This document shows positions 26,645 through 36,371 of a stretch of 64,000 bases of DNA, in pieces. This DNA is from Massilia rhizosphaerae (GTDB taxonomy: Bacteria; Pseudomonadota; Gammaproteobacteria; Burkholderiales; Burkholderiaceae_D). The stretch's first letter is position 1. Every line of letters begins with the position of its first letter. Below the pieces are notes generated by a model. That model ran no database searches and had not been told where the DNA came from. It saw only the letters and a program-made list of their open reading frames with translations. Made by a program: the position numbers and the translations under genes. The stretch spans positions 79,669-143,668 of the forward strand of contig NZ_JADKYX010000022.1 in assembly GCF_016093545.1 (NCBI RefSeq). Reading direction: 5' to 3'.

Positions 26645-29290
26645 ATGACGCATGACGATACGGGCAATGTCGTGGCGACCCTCGACGAGGTGTTGATCAC
26701 GCACGAACTCGCACGCCGCCAGGCGCGTGCGCCCGACTACCGCGAGGAAAGCCGCGCGCTCACCCTGCTCAGCCACGATCTCGTGACGCATCCGCACGGC
26801 GTGTTGCAGCGGCTCGCCGAACTCATACTGCAACTATGCCGCGCCGGCACGGCCGGCGTCAGCGTGCTGGAACATGGCGCCGACGGCGACGTGTTCCGCT
26901 GGCCCGCCGTGGCCGGCGCGTGCGCCGACCTGCTCGACGGCGCGATACCGCGCGACGACAGCCCCTGCGGCATCGTCGTCGAGCGCAACACGACGCTGTT
27001 GTTCGAGGCCCCCGACCGGCACTTCGCGACGCTGCGCTGGGACGGCCCGCCGCTGGCGGAGTGCCTGCTGGTGCCGTGGATGGTCGACGACCGGCCGGTC
27101 GGCACCGTCTGGGCCATCTCGCACGATCCGGCGCGGCGGTTCGACGCCGAGGATGCGCGCCTGCTGGCCGAACTGTCGTCGTTCGCCGCCAGCGCGCACC
27201 AGCTCGTGCAGGCGCTGGACACGAGCCGGCGCGCCGAAGGCAAGCTCGCGGCGCTGCGCCGCGAGGTCGAGCTGCGCGCGACCGGCCGGGCCGATCTGCC
27301 GCTGGCGCCGGTGCACCGGCCGCGCTCCGGCGAGACGACGCTGGATGCCCTGCCCGACTACGTGTACGCGTTCGACCGCGCGCACCGCTTCGTCTACGTC
27401 AACCGCGCCATGGAAGAACTGTTCGGCATGCGCGCCGACGACATGCTGGGCCGCGGTTTCGCCGACCTGGATTTCCCGTTCCACCTGGCCGCCCGCCTCG
27501 ACGACCACCTCGACACCGTCTTGCGCACCGGCGTCACCATCCAGGACGAAGTGTTCTTCACGAGCCCCACGGGCACGAGCGCGTACCTCCAGTTCCGCTG
27601 GGGCCCCGTGCTGGCGGAGGACGGCTCGGTCGAGCAGGTCGTGGGCGTCTCGCGCGACACGACGGGCCGGCGCATGCTGGAAGCGCGCCTGCGCGAGACC
27701 GAGGAACGCACGGCCTTCCTGCTGCGCCTGTCCGACGCCATGCGCTCGCTGGACGATCCCGCCGCGATCGAGACGACGGCCACGCGCATGGTGGCCGCGC
27801 ACCTGGGCGCGAGCCGCGTGCTGATCGGCGAATTCGAGGACGGCCGGGTCCACATCCGGCGCGACCACGCGGACGGCGCGGCGTCGCCGGCGGGATCCTG
27901 CCCGCTGCCCGCGCTGGGCGTGCGGGCACAGGCCGCGTTCGAGCGGGGCGACGCCTTCGTCGTCGACGACATGGCGCGCGACCCGCACGTGGACCCGTTC
28001 ACGCGCAACGGCTGGGCGCGCGCGGGCGTCGCGGCCCAGGTCGCGGTGGGCCTGTATTCCGGCGGGCGCGTCGCCGGGACGTTCTGCGTGCACCACGCGG
28101 CGCCGCGGCACTGGAGCGGCGCGGAAGTGAACCTCGTGCGCGAGGCGGCCGAGCGGACGTGGGCCGCGCTCGAGCGCGTGCGCGCCGAACGGGCGCTCAA
28201 GGATGCTGACCGGCGCAAGGACGAGTTTCTCGCGACGCTGGCGCACGAGCTGAGAAATCCGCTGGCGCCGATCAGCCACGCGATCCAGCTGATGCGCCGT
28301 CCCGACGGACAGCGCACGTCGGATCGCCTGTCCGGCATCATCGAACGCCAAGTGCGGCAGATCGTCAAGCTGGTCGACGACCTGATGGAGATCGCGCGCA
28401 TCTCGCGCGGCAAGGTCGAACTGGACCGCAAGCCGCTGCCGCTCGCCGACGTCGTGCGCGACGCCGTCGAGGCCTGCCGGCCGCAGGTCGAGCGCGCCGG
28501 GCACCGCCTCGACGTCGCGGTGCCGGACGAGCCCCTCGTCGTGCATGGCGACGCGGTGCGCCTCACGCAGGTGCTCACGAACCTCATCAACAACGCGGCC
28601 AAGTACACGGATGCGGGCGGCCGCATCGACGTGACCGCGCAGCGCTGCGGCGCGAGCGCGGTCCTGGCGGTGGCCGACAACGGCCGCGGCATCGCGGCCG
28701 CCGAACTGCCCCGCGTGTTCGACATGTTCGCGCAGCCGCACCTGGGCGCCAAGGGCGCCGGCGAAGGCCTCGGCATCGGCCTGGCCATCGTGCGCAAGCT
28801 CGTCGACATGCACGGCGGGACCGTGGAAGCCCACAGCGCGGGCCCAGGCAAGGGCAGCGAATTCGTCGTGCGCCTGCCGCTGCTGCAGGAGACGGCGCCC
28901 GACGACGGCCTGGCCGCGCCGTGCGGCACGCTGGCCGGCCACCGCATCCTCGTCGTCGACGACAACCTCGACGCCGCCGACACCCTGGTCCTGCTGCTGG
29001 AATCGCACGGGGCGCACGCACGCGCCGCGTACGGCGGCCCGGCCGCGCTGGCGAGCCTGGCGGCATTCGCGCCCGACGTCGTGCTGCTCGACCTGGACAT
29101 GCCGGACATGGACGGCTTCGACGTCGCCCGCGCCATCCGGGCCGAAGGCAACCGGCACGTGCGCGTCGTCGCCCTCACGGGCTGGGGCCAGCAGGCCGAC
29201 CGCGCCCGCACGCGCGCCGCCGGCTTCGATCATCACCTGACCAAGCCGGTCGATCTCGACACCCTGGCGGCCTGGCTAGGCCCGGCGTAA
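26645..29290 (+). CDS. Hybrid sensor histidine kinase (GAF-PAS-GAF-HisKA-HATPase-REC)
   Basis: 881 residues, soluble. An N-terminal segment that begins TLDEVLITHELARRQARAPD leads into a GAF domain (to about 195), a PAS domain (about 225-350), a second GAF (about 350-520), HisKA with the His in LATLAHELRNPLAPI (about 535), HATPase with DNGRGI and GLGIGLAIVRKL, and a C-terminal receiver with Asp in VVLLDLDMPDMDG (about residue 820). ATG at 26645 fits the start of homology with its paralogue at 32026-34617. There is no output regulator next door. Its 3' end overlaps the convergent phosphatase gene by 15 bases. Confidence 0.88.
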   Translation: MTHDDTGNVVATLDEVLITHELARRQARAPDYREESRALTLLSHDLVTHPHGVLQRLAELILQLCRAGTAGVSVLEHGADGDVFRWPAVAGACADLLDGAIPRDDSPCGIVVERNTTLLFEAPDRHFATLRWDGPPLAECLLVPWMVDDRPVGTVWAISHDPARRFDAEDARLLAELSSFAASAHQLVQALDTSRRAEGKLAALRREVELRATGRADLPLAPVHRPRSGETTLDALPDYVYAFDRAHRFVYVNRAMEELFGMRADDMLGRGFADLDFPFHLAARLDDHLDTVLRTGVTIQDEVFFTSPTGTSAYLQFRWGPVLAEDGSVEQVVGVSRDTTGRRMLEARLRETEERTAFLLRLSDAMRSLDDPAAIETTATRMVAAHLGASRVLIGEFEDGRVHIRRDHADGAASPAGSCPLPALGVRAQAAFERGDAFVVDDMARDPHVDPFTRNGWARAGVAAQVAVGLYSGGRVAGTFCVHHAAPRHWSGAEVNLVREAAERTWAALERVRAERALKDADRRKDEFLATLAHELRNPLAPISHAIQLMRRPDGQRTSDRLSGIIERQVRQIVKLVDDLMEIARISRGKVELDRKPLPLADVVRDAVEACRPQVERAGHRLDVAVPDEPLVVHGDAVRLTQVLTNLINNAAKYTDAGGRIDVTAQRCGASAVLAVADNGRGIAAAELPRVFDMFAQPHLGAKGAGEGLGIGLAIVRKLVDMHGGTVEAHSAGPGKGSEFVVRLPLLQETAPDDGLAAPCGTLAGHRILVVDDNLDAADTLVLLLESHGAHARAAYGGPAALASLAAFAPDVVLLDLDMPDMDGFDVARAIRAEGNRHVRVVALTGWGQQADRARTRAAGFDHHLTKPVDLDTLAAWLGPA

Positions 29291-30073
29291 CGCCAACGCG
29301 CCGACCAGCTGCGCATGCAGGCGCGCGTCGCCGCATGCAAGCACCGTGCCGCCGTGCTGGACGTCGCCGCCGTCCCACGCCGTGATGACGCCGCCGGCGC
29401 CTTCGATGATGGGGACGAGCGCCTGCACGTCCCACGGCTGCAGGCCCGCTTCGATGACGGCGTCGACGAGGCCGGACGCCAGCATGCAATAGGCGTAGCA
29501 ATCGCCGCCGTAGCGCAGCAGGCGCGCCCGGCCCGCCACGGCATCGAAGGCGGCGCGCCGGGCGGGATCGAACATGTCGGGCGACGTGCACATCACGTAC
29601 GCCTCCTCCGGCCGCGCGCAGGGGCGCGTGTGCAGCACGTGCCCGCCGTTCCAGGCGCAGTGCGCCGTGCCGACGAAGCGCTCGCGCGTGAACGGCTGGT
29701 TCATCAGGCCCAGCACCGGACGCGTGCCGTCGTTCAGCGCGATCAACGTGCCCCACAGCGGCAGGCCGAGCATGAACGCCTTGGTGCCGTCGATGGGATC
29801 GAGCACCCACGTGAGGCCGGCGGTGCCCGCGTGCCTGCCCTCTTCCTCGCCGAGGATGCCGTGCTGCGGATAGCGGGCGCGGATCAGCGCGCGCATCGCG
29901 CGCTCGGCCGCGCGGTCGGCCGCCGTGACCGGATCGAAGCCGTGCGCGCTCTTGTTCTCGGCACCGCTGCCCGCGCGGAAATGCGGGAGGATGGCGCCCG
30001 CCGCCGCGTCGGCCAGCTCGTTGGCGAAGTGCAGGTACTCGTCGAATTCGGTGGCATCGATGGGCATGTCCAT
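29276..30073 (-). CDS. hisN: Inositol-monophosphatase family phosphatase, HisN-like
   Basis: 265 residues. Metal-site motifs of the family are all present: GEEEG (about 78), DPIDGTKAFMLG (about 95) and WDVQALVPIIEGAGG (about 215). The WDVQALVPIIEGAGG form and overall length match HisN-type histidinol-phosphate phosphatases rather than SuhB or CysQ, but substrate choice within the family is hard to read, and no his genes are adjacent. Starts 39 bases after the stop of the metallo-hydrolase gene, same direction, likely one transcript. Confidence 0.8.
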   Translation of the reverse strand: MDMPIDATEFDEYLHFANELADAAAGAILPHFRAGSGAENKSAHGFDPVTAADRAAERAMRALIRARYPQHGILGEEEGRHAGTAGLTWVLDPIDGTKAFMLGLPLWGTLIALNDGTRPVLGLMNQPFTRERFVGTAHCAWNGGHVLHTRPCARPEEAYVMCTSPDMFDPARRAAFDAVAGRARLLRYGGDCYAYCMLASGLVDAVIEAGLQPWDVQALVPIIEGAGGVITAWDGGDVQHGGTVLACGDARLHAQLVGALALRRA

Positions 30074-30112
30074 CCTCGTCGGTGCGCGGCACGGCGCCGC
30101 ATTCCCCGCATA

Positions 30113-30925
30113 CTACCTTGAACCCGCGCCGGGTTGAAGGAACACGCACGCCTCGCCGTCCTCGGGCACGCTCACGCGCGCGCGCAAGCCCTGCCCGTCC
30201 AGCCAGGCGCGCAGGCCGGCGCGCGACAGCACGCAGTGGTTCACGGCCTCCAGGTGGCTGGCGACGATGGCCGCGCGCGGCGCCGCCCGCGCCACCCGGC
30301 CCACGTCGTCCAGGTCCATGATGATGGGGCCCAGGCCCGGCACCTGCGCGTCGCCGCAGTTCAGCACGACGACGTCCGGATCGTACGTCTCCAGCACCGC
30401 CGCCACGTGCGCGTTCCACACGGTGTCGCCGGCGATGTACAGCGTGGGCTCGTCCGGATGGCGCAGCACGATGCCGCTCACCTCGCCCATGCGCGTGCGG
30501 AACGCGGGCGGCGCGGCGGCCATGAGGGCGTCGCTGCCGTGCCGGCCGCCCGTGCGGGCGATGCGGATGCCGCCGAACGCCGTGTCGCCCGCCGCCGCGA
30601 GCGGACGCACGTCCGTGAAGCCGTCGGCGCGGATGGCCTGCGCGTCGGCCTCGTCCTGCGCGAACACCGGCAGGCCTTTCGGCAGCACGCGGCGCGCCGT
30701 CTCGTCCCAGTGGTCGAGGTGCAGGTGCGTGACGACGACGGCATCCACGTCCAGCAGCGCGGCCAGCGGCACGGGCAGGTCGACGAGCGGATTGGCGAGG
30801 TGGCTGTTGGCCGTGCCGGCAAAGCCGGGGTAGGCGCCCCGCGCGGCCAGCAGCGGGTCGACGAGGAGGGTCTTGCCGGCGTAGTCGACGAGCAGGGTGG
30901 CATTGCGAATCTGGGTCAGTTGCAT
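30113..30925 (-). CDS. UlaG-like metallo-beta-lactamase fold hydrolase
   Basis: 270 residues. Metal site THLHLDHWDE (HxHxDH) near residue 65, Asp in IAGDTVWN, and a C-terminal His in VASHLEAVNH. This is the single-domain MBL layout of UlaG and YtnP-like hydrolases. I choose ATG at 30925 (MQLTQIRNATLLVDYAG), where GGAG lies upstream at the right distance; a longer frame to 30955 adds ten residues. It is divergent from the FtrA-like regulator with a 92-bp gap, so that regulator may control it. Substrate unknown. Confidence 0.82.
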   Translation of the reverse strand: MQLTQIRNATLLVDYAGKTLLVDPLLAARGAYPGFAGTANSHLANPLVDLPVPLAALLDVDAVVVTHLHLDHWDETARRVLPKGLPVFAQDEADAQAIRADGFTDVRPLAAAGDTAFGGIRIARTGGRHGSDALMAAAPPAFRTRMGEVSGIVLRHPDEPTLYIAGDTVWNAHVAAVLETYDPDVVVLNCGDAQVPGLGPIIMDLDDVGRVARAAPRAAIVASHLEAVNHCVLSRAGLRAWLDGQGLRARVSVPEDGEACVFLQPGAGSR

Positions 30926-31017
30926 GATGGCGGCTCCTTGGTGGTGTGACGCCATTCTCGCGGCGCGGCCCGCATCCGGACAGTGGCCCGAAGGACACCT
31001 TTCGATATAATCGGGCC

Positions 31018-32034
31018 ATGACCCGAACCGCTCCCCAAACCTACCGCGTGGCCGTCATCGCCTTCGACGGCATGACGCCGTTCCACCTGTCCGTGCCCTG
31101 CCTCGTGTTCAGCGGCCGCCCCGGCCCGGATGCGCGCTCGCGTTTCGCGCTGACGGTGTGCGGCGCCGGTCCGGAAGCGCCGCTGGCGACGAGCGCCGGC
31201 TTCGGCATCGTGCCGCGGCACGGCCTGGAAGCGCTGGCGGACGCCGACATCGTCGTCATGCCGGCCTGGCACGACGACTGCCGCCCCGCGCCGCCCGCGC
31301 TGCTGCGGGCCTTGCGCGCCGCGCACGCGCGCGGGGCCTGCATCGTCGCGCTGTGCCTGGGCGCCTTTCCGGTGGCCGAGGCGGGCCTGCTGGACGGCCG
31401 CACCGCGGCCACGCACTGGGCCTCGGCGGCGGAGCTGGCGCGCCGCCATCCGCGCGTGAAGGTCGATCCGGGCGTGCTGTACGTGGACGACGGCGACGTG
31501 CTGACGTCGGCCGGCGTGGCGGCCGGCATCGACTGCTGCCTGCACCTGCTGCGCCGGCTGTGCGGCGCGGACGCGGCGAACCAGGTGGCGCGCATGCTCG
31601 TCGTGGCGCCGCACCGGCAAGGCGGCCAGGCCCAGTTCATCGAACGGCCGCTGCCCGTGTCGGGCAGCGACGGCCGGCTGTCCGCGGTGCTGGAATGGGT
31701 GACGCGGCACCTGGGCGAGGACCACGCCATCGACGACCTGGCCCGGCGCGCGGCCATGAGCCGGCGTAACTTCACGCGCCACTTCCGCCAGGCGACGGGC
31801 ACGTCGTTCAAGCAATGGCTGTTGGCCCAGCGGCTGGCGCACGCGCGCTGGATGCTGGAGACGGGCGACGCCGCCGTGGAGGTGGTGGCCGCCGAAGCGG
31901 GCTTCGGCTCGGCGCTGTCGCTGCGCCAGCACTTCCGCGCGGCGCTGCAGACGTCGCCGGCGGCGTACCGCAAGGCGTTCCGGCAGGAGGCGAAGGTGGG
32001 CGCGGGGCGCACACCCTACGGCCGGTCATCGTAG
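31018..32034 (+). CDS. GlxA/FtrA-type AraC regulator with DJ-1 domain
   Basis: 338 residues. An N-terminal DJ-1/PfpI-like domain (about 1-190, with the nucleophile-elbow Cys in ALCLGAFPVAEAGLL) and a C-terminal AraC domain with two helix-turn-helix units (AIDDLARRAAMSRRNFTRHF and AVEVVAAEAGFGSALSLRQH). Such proteins sense small metabolites and activate neighbouring genes. Divergent from the MBL hydrolase. The last nine bases overlap the convergent kinase gene. Confidence 0.88.
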   Translation: MTRTAPQTYRVAVIAFDGMTPFHLSVPCLVFSGRPGPDARSRFALTVCGAGPEAPLATSAGFGIVPRHGLEALADADIVVMPAWHDDCRPAPPALLRALRAAHARGACIVALCLGAFPVAEAGLLDGRTAATHWASAAELARRHPRVKVDPGVLYVDDGDVLTSAGVAAGIDCCLHLLRRLCGADAANQVARMLVVAPHRQGGQAQFIERPLPVSGSDGRLSAVLEWVTRHLGEDHAIDDLARRAAMSRRNFTRHFRQATGTSFKQWLLAQRLAHARWMLETGDAAVEVVAAEAGFGSALSLRQHFRAALQTSPAAYRKAFRQEAKVGAGRTPYGRSS

Positions 32035-34617
32035 GGTGGGCACCCCGTGCCCACCAATCACTGCGCCCAGCCACGCGCGCAGCACGCCCAGGTCGACCGG
32101 CTTGGTGAGATGAAAATCGAACCCCGCCCCGCGCGTGCGTTCGCGGTCGCTCGCCTGCCCCCAGCCCGTCAGCGCGACGAGGCGCACGCCGGACCAGGCG
32201 GGATCGGCGCGGATGCGGCGCGCCACCTCGAGGCCGTCCATGCCCGGCATGCCGAGGTCGAGCAGGACCGCGTGCGGCCGCAGGCCCGGCATGGCCGCCA
32301 GCGCGGACTGGCCGTCGTACACGGCGCGCGCGCGGGCGCCGTCCGCTTCCAGCAGCATGGCGAGCGTATCGGCCGCGTCCTGGTTGTCGTCGACGACGAG
32401 GATGCGCGGTCCGGCCAGCGGCGCCGCGTGCGCCGCCGTGCCCGCGTCGCCGGCCGCGTCGTGCCTGTCCGCCAGCGGCAGGCGCACGACGAATTCGCTG
32501 CCCTGCCCCGGCCCGGCGCTCCTCGCCTCGACGGTCCCGCCATGCATCTGCACGAGGCTGCGCACCATGGCGAGCCCGATCCCGAGCCCGCCCTCGCCGC
32601 GCCCGGCCGCGCGGTGCGCCTGGGTGAACATGTCGAACACGTCGGGCAGGTTGGCGGGCGGGATGCCGATGCCGTTGTCGCGCACGGCGATCTCGACGTC
32701 GTCCCCGTCGCGCCGCGCCGCGAGCTCGATGCGGCCGCCCGCGTCCGTGTACTTGGCCGCGTTGTTCAGCAGGTTGGCGAGCACCTGCGTCAGGCGCACG
32801 CTGTCCGCGTGCAGCGTGAGCGCCTCGTCGGGCAGGCGCACGTCCAGGTGGTGGCGGTGCTGGTCGATCAGCGGCCGGCTCGTCTCGACGGCGCCCTGCA
32901 CGACGTCGGCCAGCAGCAGCGGCTGCCGGTGCAGTTCGATCTTGTCGCGCGTGATGCGCGAGATCTCCAGCAGGTCGTCCACCAGCTTGATCATCTGGCG
33001 CACCTGGCGTCCCAGCATCTCGACGAGGCGGTCGGCGCGGCGGCGGCCGTCCGGATGGCGCAGCAGGTGCACGGCGTTGCTGATCGGCGCGAGCGGATTG
33101 CGCAGTTCGTGCGCCAGCACGGCGAGGAAGTCGTCCTTGCGGCGGTCCGTTTCCTTGAGCGCCTGCTCGGCCAGCACGGCGTCGGTGATGTCGAGCGCGG
33201 CGCCGACGTGACCCGCATAGCTGCCGTCCGGCGCGAACAGCGGCTGCGCGTAATTGTCGAACCAGCGCCACTGGCCGTCGCGACGGCGCACGCGGTCGAG
33301 GTTGCGCCACGGCCGGCGCGTGCGCACGGCCTCCATATACCCCGCGACGTAGGCGGGGGCGTCGTCCGGATGCAGCAGGTCGTGCCAGCCCGAGCCCAGC
33401 ACGGCCTCCAATGACTTGCCGGTGAAGTCGAGATAGTACTGGTTGACGAACACGTTGCGGCCTTCGACGTCGTTCTGCCAGATCAGCACGGGCACGGTGT
33501 TCGACAGCGTGCGAAAGCGCAGTTCCGACGCCCGCAATTCGCCCTCGACGCGCTTGCGCGCCGTGATGTCCTGCACGATGTTGACGGCGCCGGCGATGCC
33601 GCCCGCGTGGTCGCGCAGCGCCGAGATGTTGAGCAGGACGTCGATGCGGCTGCCGTCCGAGCGCTCGATGGACGACTCGCAGTCGACGACGGGTTCGCCG
33701 CCGCCCAACACCGCGCGCAGCGGCGCCGCGAAATTGGCGAACCGGCAGCCTTGCGCGGCCTCGGGTTCCGGGCCCCAGCAGGCCGGCACCACGCCGGGCG
33801 GGCCGCCGCACAGGCGGTCGGCGCACGCGTTGTGGAATACGACGTTCCCCGCCGCGTCGCAGGCGACGACGCCGGCGGGAATCGCGCCGATCAGGTCGCG
33901 GTATCGCTGCTCGCTGGCGCGCAGCGCCTCGTCGGCCTGGCGGCGCTGGGCGATCTCGTGTTCGAGCATGCGGTTATGCCCGGCCAGCACGCGCGTGCGT
34001 TCCTCCGCCGCCTGCACCAGCTCGCGCCGGCCCTCGGCCGTCTCTTCCAGCGCGACGATGGCCTGGTAGGCGGCGGCCGCGAAATCGGCCAGATTGCGCA
34101 GCACGCGCGCATCCTCGGCGTCGAAGTGGCGATCAAGCCGGTGGCTGATGACCCACACGGTGCCGACCGCGCGCCCCTCCGCGGTCCATGGCACGAGCAG
34201 GTTTTCGATCATCGGCGGGTCGAAACCGGCCATCACCGCGAAGCAGCGCTCGCCGTGCCGCATCAGCATGGTTTGATTGCGGTCGACGACCGCGCCGCAC
34301 GGGCTCACGTCGAACGGGACCGTGCCGTCCAGGTGCGCCGCGAACAAGCCGGCGGCCGCGCGCCAGCGGAACACGCGCGCGCCGTCCTGTTCCTCGAGCA
34401 GGCTGATGCCGGCCGAGCCGGCGTCGCACAGGTCGAGCACGAGCTCGGCCAATTTTTGCGGCACGCCATGGGGATCGAGGGCCAGTTGCCTGGCAAGCGC
34501 GGCCATGGCGCGGTTCTCCGCCGCGTAATCCGGCGCCCGGCGCGGACGCCGCTCCAGTTCCGCCGTGATGAGGACGTCATCGACGCAGCACGGGGCGCAT
34601 GTAGGCTGGGTCTCCAT
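32026..34617 (-). CDS. Hybrid sensor histidine kinase, paralogue of the one at 26.6 kb
   Basis: 863 residues. The start (CVDDVLITAELERRPRRAPD) and the GAF domain after it closely resemble the kinase at 26645-29290. Then come a coiled linker, two PAS domains (about 225-330 and 345-470), HisKA with LAVLAHELRNPLAPI, HATPase with DNGIGIPP and GLGIGLAMVRSL, and a receiver with Asp in AVLLDLGMPGMDG. The middle differs (PAS-PAS rather than PAS-GAF), so it is not a recent duplication. Its start codon has no clear Shine-Dalgarno, and a 9-bp tandem repeat lies 15 bp upstream. Confidence 0.88.
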   Translation of the reverse strand: METQPTCAPCCVDDVLITAELERRPRRAPDYAAENRAMAALARQLALDPHGVPQKLAELVLDLCDAGSAGISLLEEQDGARVFRWRAAAGLFAAHLDGTVPFDVSPCGAVVDRNQTMLMRHGERCFAVMAGFDPPMIENLLVPWTAEGRAVGTVWVISHRLDRHFDAEDARVLRNLADFAAAAYQAIVALEETAEGRRELVQAAEERTRVLAGHNRMLEHEIAQRRQADEALRASEQRYRDLIGAIPAGVVACDAAGNVVFHNACADRLCGGPPGVVPACWGPEPEAAQGCRFANFAAPLRAVLGGGEPVVDCESSIERSDGSRIDVLLNISALRDHAGGIAGAVNIVQDITARKRVEGELRASELRFRTLSNTVPVLIWQNDVEGRNVFVNQYYLDFTGKSLEAVLGSGWHDLLHPDDAPAYVAGYMEAVRTRRPWRNLDRVRRRDGQWRWFDNYAQPLFAPDGSYAGHVGAALDITDAVLAEQALKETDRRKDDFLAVLAHELRNPLAPISNAVHLLRHPDGRRRADRLVEMLGRQVRQMIKLVDDLLEISRITRDKIELHRQPLLLADVVQGAVETSRPLIDQHRHHLDVRLPDEALTLHADSVRLTQVLANLLNNAAKYTDAGGRIELAARRDGDDVEIAVRDNGIGIPPANLPDVFDMFTQAHRAAGRGEGGLGIGLAMVRSLVQMHGGTVEARSAGPGQGSEFVVRLPLADRHDAAGDAGTAAHAAPLAGPRILVVDDNQDAADTLAMLLEADGARARAVYDGQSALAAMPGLRPHAVLLDLGMPGMDGLEVARRIRADPAWSGVRLVALTGWGQASDRERTRGAGFDFHLTKPVDLGVLRAWLGAVIGGHGVPTLR

Positions 34618-34632
34618 CGGAACAACACCGAA

Positions 34633-34668
34633 TGTACGAACTGTACGAACTGTACGAACTGTACGAAC
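34633..34668. repeat. Four perfect tandem copies of a 9-bp unit
   Basis: TGTACGAAC repeated four times without mismatch, 15 bp upstream of the start codon of the hybrid kinase. The unit contains GTAC flanked by GAAC. Copy-number change would shift promoter or leader spacing by 9 bp steps. Confidence 0.9.
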
Positions 34669-34752
34669 GACGCATGCTAGCGAAAAGCGTGGCGGGACGG
34701 CGCGCCATTTGCATTGCGCGCGCCATCAAACGAACACAGCCGTGCGCGAGCG

Positions 34753-35343
34753 TCAACAGCCGCTGGTATTGGTCGTGACGGTGGGGACGCCGGTGCCGTT
34801 ATAGGTGTACTGGACGGAGCATTGCATGGGCGTGGGCGCGCTCTCGATGCGCCATCCCGCGTCGCCGTTGGGGATTTTGTTGTTGCCGTAGCCGTAGAAC
34901 GTGTAGCCGTCGACCTGGATCGCCGCGGACGACAGATAGCAGCCGTTGGCGGGGACGGTCATGGTTTGCAGGACCGCGCCGATGCCGTCGCACCACCGGT
35001 CCGGGTAGCCGTTCCAGACGCGCAGCTGCGTGGACGCATCCATGGCGACGAACGTCAGGTCCTTGATGCCGGCCGGCGTGCCGGCGCCGCGTACCGCCGT
35101 GAGCGACTTGACCATGCCGACCCCGGTCTTGACGGAGCCGGCCAGAGCCTGGATCGAGGAAATGCGGGCCGACGAGCCCAAGTCGACGAATTTCGGCAGG
35201 GCGACCGCCGACAACACGCCGAGAATGACGATCACGACGATCAGTTCGATCAGCGTGAAGCCCCGGGCCCGTCCGATTCGGCCGGCGTTTGTTCGTAATG
35301 AATGTGAATGCATGGCAAGACTACGATTAAATTTCTTTCCCAT
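34753..35343 (-). CDS. Type IV prepilin-like (MSHA-type) pseudopilin
   Basis: 196 residues. The class-III signal and hydrophobic N-terminal helix read RARGFTLIELIVVIVILGVL, with cleavage expected after Gly and the +5 Glu present. A globular domain follows with three Cys, two of which (WCDGIGA and NGCYLSSA) may form a disulfide; a Cys is also the last residue. ATG at 35343 gives a 28-residue leader; ATG at 35313 would give 18. No assembly genes are adjacent, so this is an orphan pilin that must use machinery elsewhere. Confidence 0.85.
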   Translation of the reverse strand: MGKKFNRSLAMHSHSLRTNAGRIGRARGFTLIELIVVIVILGVLSAVALPKFVDLGSSARISSIQALAGSVKTGVGMVKSLTAVRGAGTPAGIKDLTFVAMDASTQLRVWNGYPDRWCDGIGAVLQTMTVPANGCYLSSAAIQVDGYTFYGYGNNKIPNGDAGWRIESAPTPMQCSVQYTYNGTGVPTVTTNTSGC

Positions 35344-35458
35344 AAGAATGGTTTCAGTATATCCACGTATCTTTACTTTGACTACGACATGGTTGACGAA
35401 CCGTTGTAACCATGCGTACGCGCCGTGCTAGAGTGACGTTTTACGGCTCTCGACGATC

Positions 35459-36139
35459 ATGGCGCACCCGCTCGACAACATCTTCTGGAACTGCCTCGAC
35501 GGTCCGCACCGCCACCTCTCCACCGGCACCGACCGGGCACGCCGCTACGCGCCCGGTTTTTCGCCCATCGTCGGCTTCCCCGATCCGCACCGGCCCGACT
35601 TCGCCGCGCTGCGCCCGTTCTGCACGCCCGGCGAGCAGTTCTATTGCGACGCTTGGTCCGGCCCCGTGCCGGACGGCTGGCGCCTCGAAGCCGAAGCGAC
35701 CATGTTCCGCCTCGTCTGGGATGGCCGCGCCGGCGCCGCCGCCGACCCGGCCCCGGACGCCGTGCCGCTCGGCCCGCAACACGTGGACCAGGCCGTGGCG
35801 CTGGCCCGGCTGACGCGTCCCGGCCCGTTCGGTCCGCGCACGATCGAGCTGGGCGAGTACTTCGGCTACGTCGACGACGGCCGCCTCGTCGCGATGGCCG
35901 GCGAACGGATGGCGGCGGGCGGCCTGCGCGAGATCAGCGGCGTCTGCACCCATCCCGGCCACCAGGGCCGCGGTTACGCCAAGCGCCTGGTGCAAAAACT
36001 CGTCATGCGCCAGCTGGCGCGCGCGGAGACGCCGTTCCTGCACGTGATGAGCGCCAACCGGCATGCCCACGACCTGTATTTGCGCATGGGTTTCCGCGAT
36101 TGGTGCGAGACGGTCGTGCGGGTCGTCACGTCCTGCTGA
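35459..36139 (+). CDS. GNAT family N-acetyltransferase
   Basis: 226 residues. The acetyl-CoA binding motif A is clear in the C-terminal half: EISGVCTHPGHQGRGYAKRL (about 160-180), followed by the NRHAHDLYLRMGF segment. The N-terminal half (about 1-95) is an extra domain of the FR47-like class seen in a subset of GNATs. Acceptor substrate unknown. Divergent from the pilin gene with a 115-bp gap. Confidence 0.85.
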   Translation: MAHPLDNIFWNCLDGPHRHLSTGTDRARRYAPGFSPIVGFPDPHRPDFAALRPFCTPGEQFYCDAWSGPVPDGWRLEAEATMFRLVWDGRAGAAADPAPDAVPLGPQHVDQAVALARLTRPGPFGPRTIELGEYFGYVDDGRLVAMAGERMAAGGLREISGVCTHPGHQGRGYAKRLVQKLVMRQLARAETPFLHVMSANRHAHDLYLRMGFRDWCETVVRVVTSC

Positions 36140-36371
36140 CGCACGGCGCCGGCGACATCGCGGCGATCACGAAGAACACCCGCGGTGCCCCTCCGCCAGT
36201 GATGTCGCGAAACCACACATTTGCACGCCGACATGCTCGCTTCCCACGATCACGGCCGTGCGATCTCGTATAGATGTTGAAAATTTCGCAAAGGAAATGA
36301 TATTTTTGAGAATGACCGGCCTATAATTGTTAAATATCATTCCCGCATGATGTCGTCTTTAGGAGATAGCC

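Noticed and set aside
34633..34668. The 9-bp repeats as a small CRISPR array
   Set aside because: The units are contiguous, with no spacers, and no cas genes are present.
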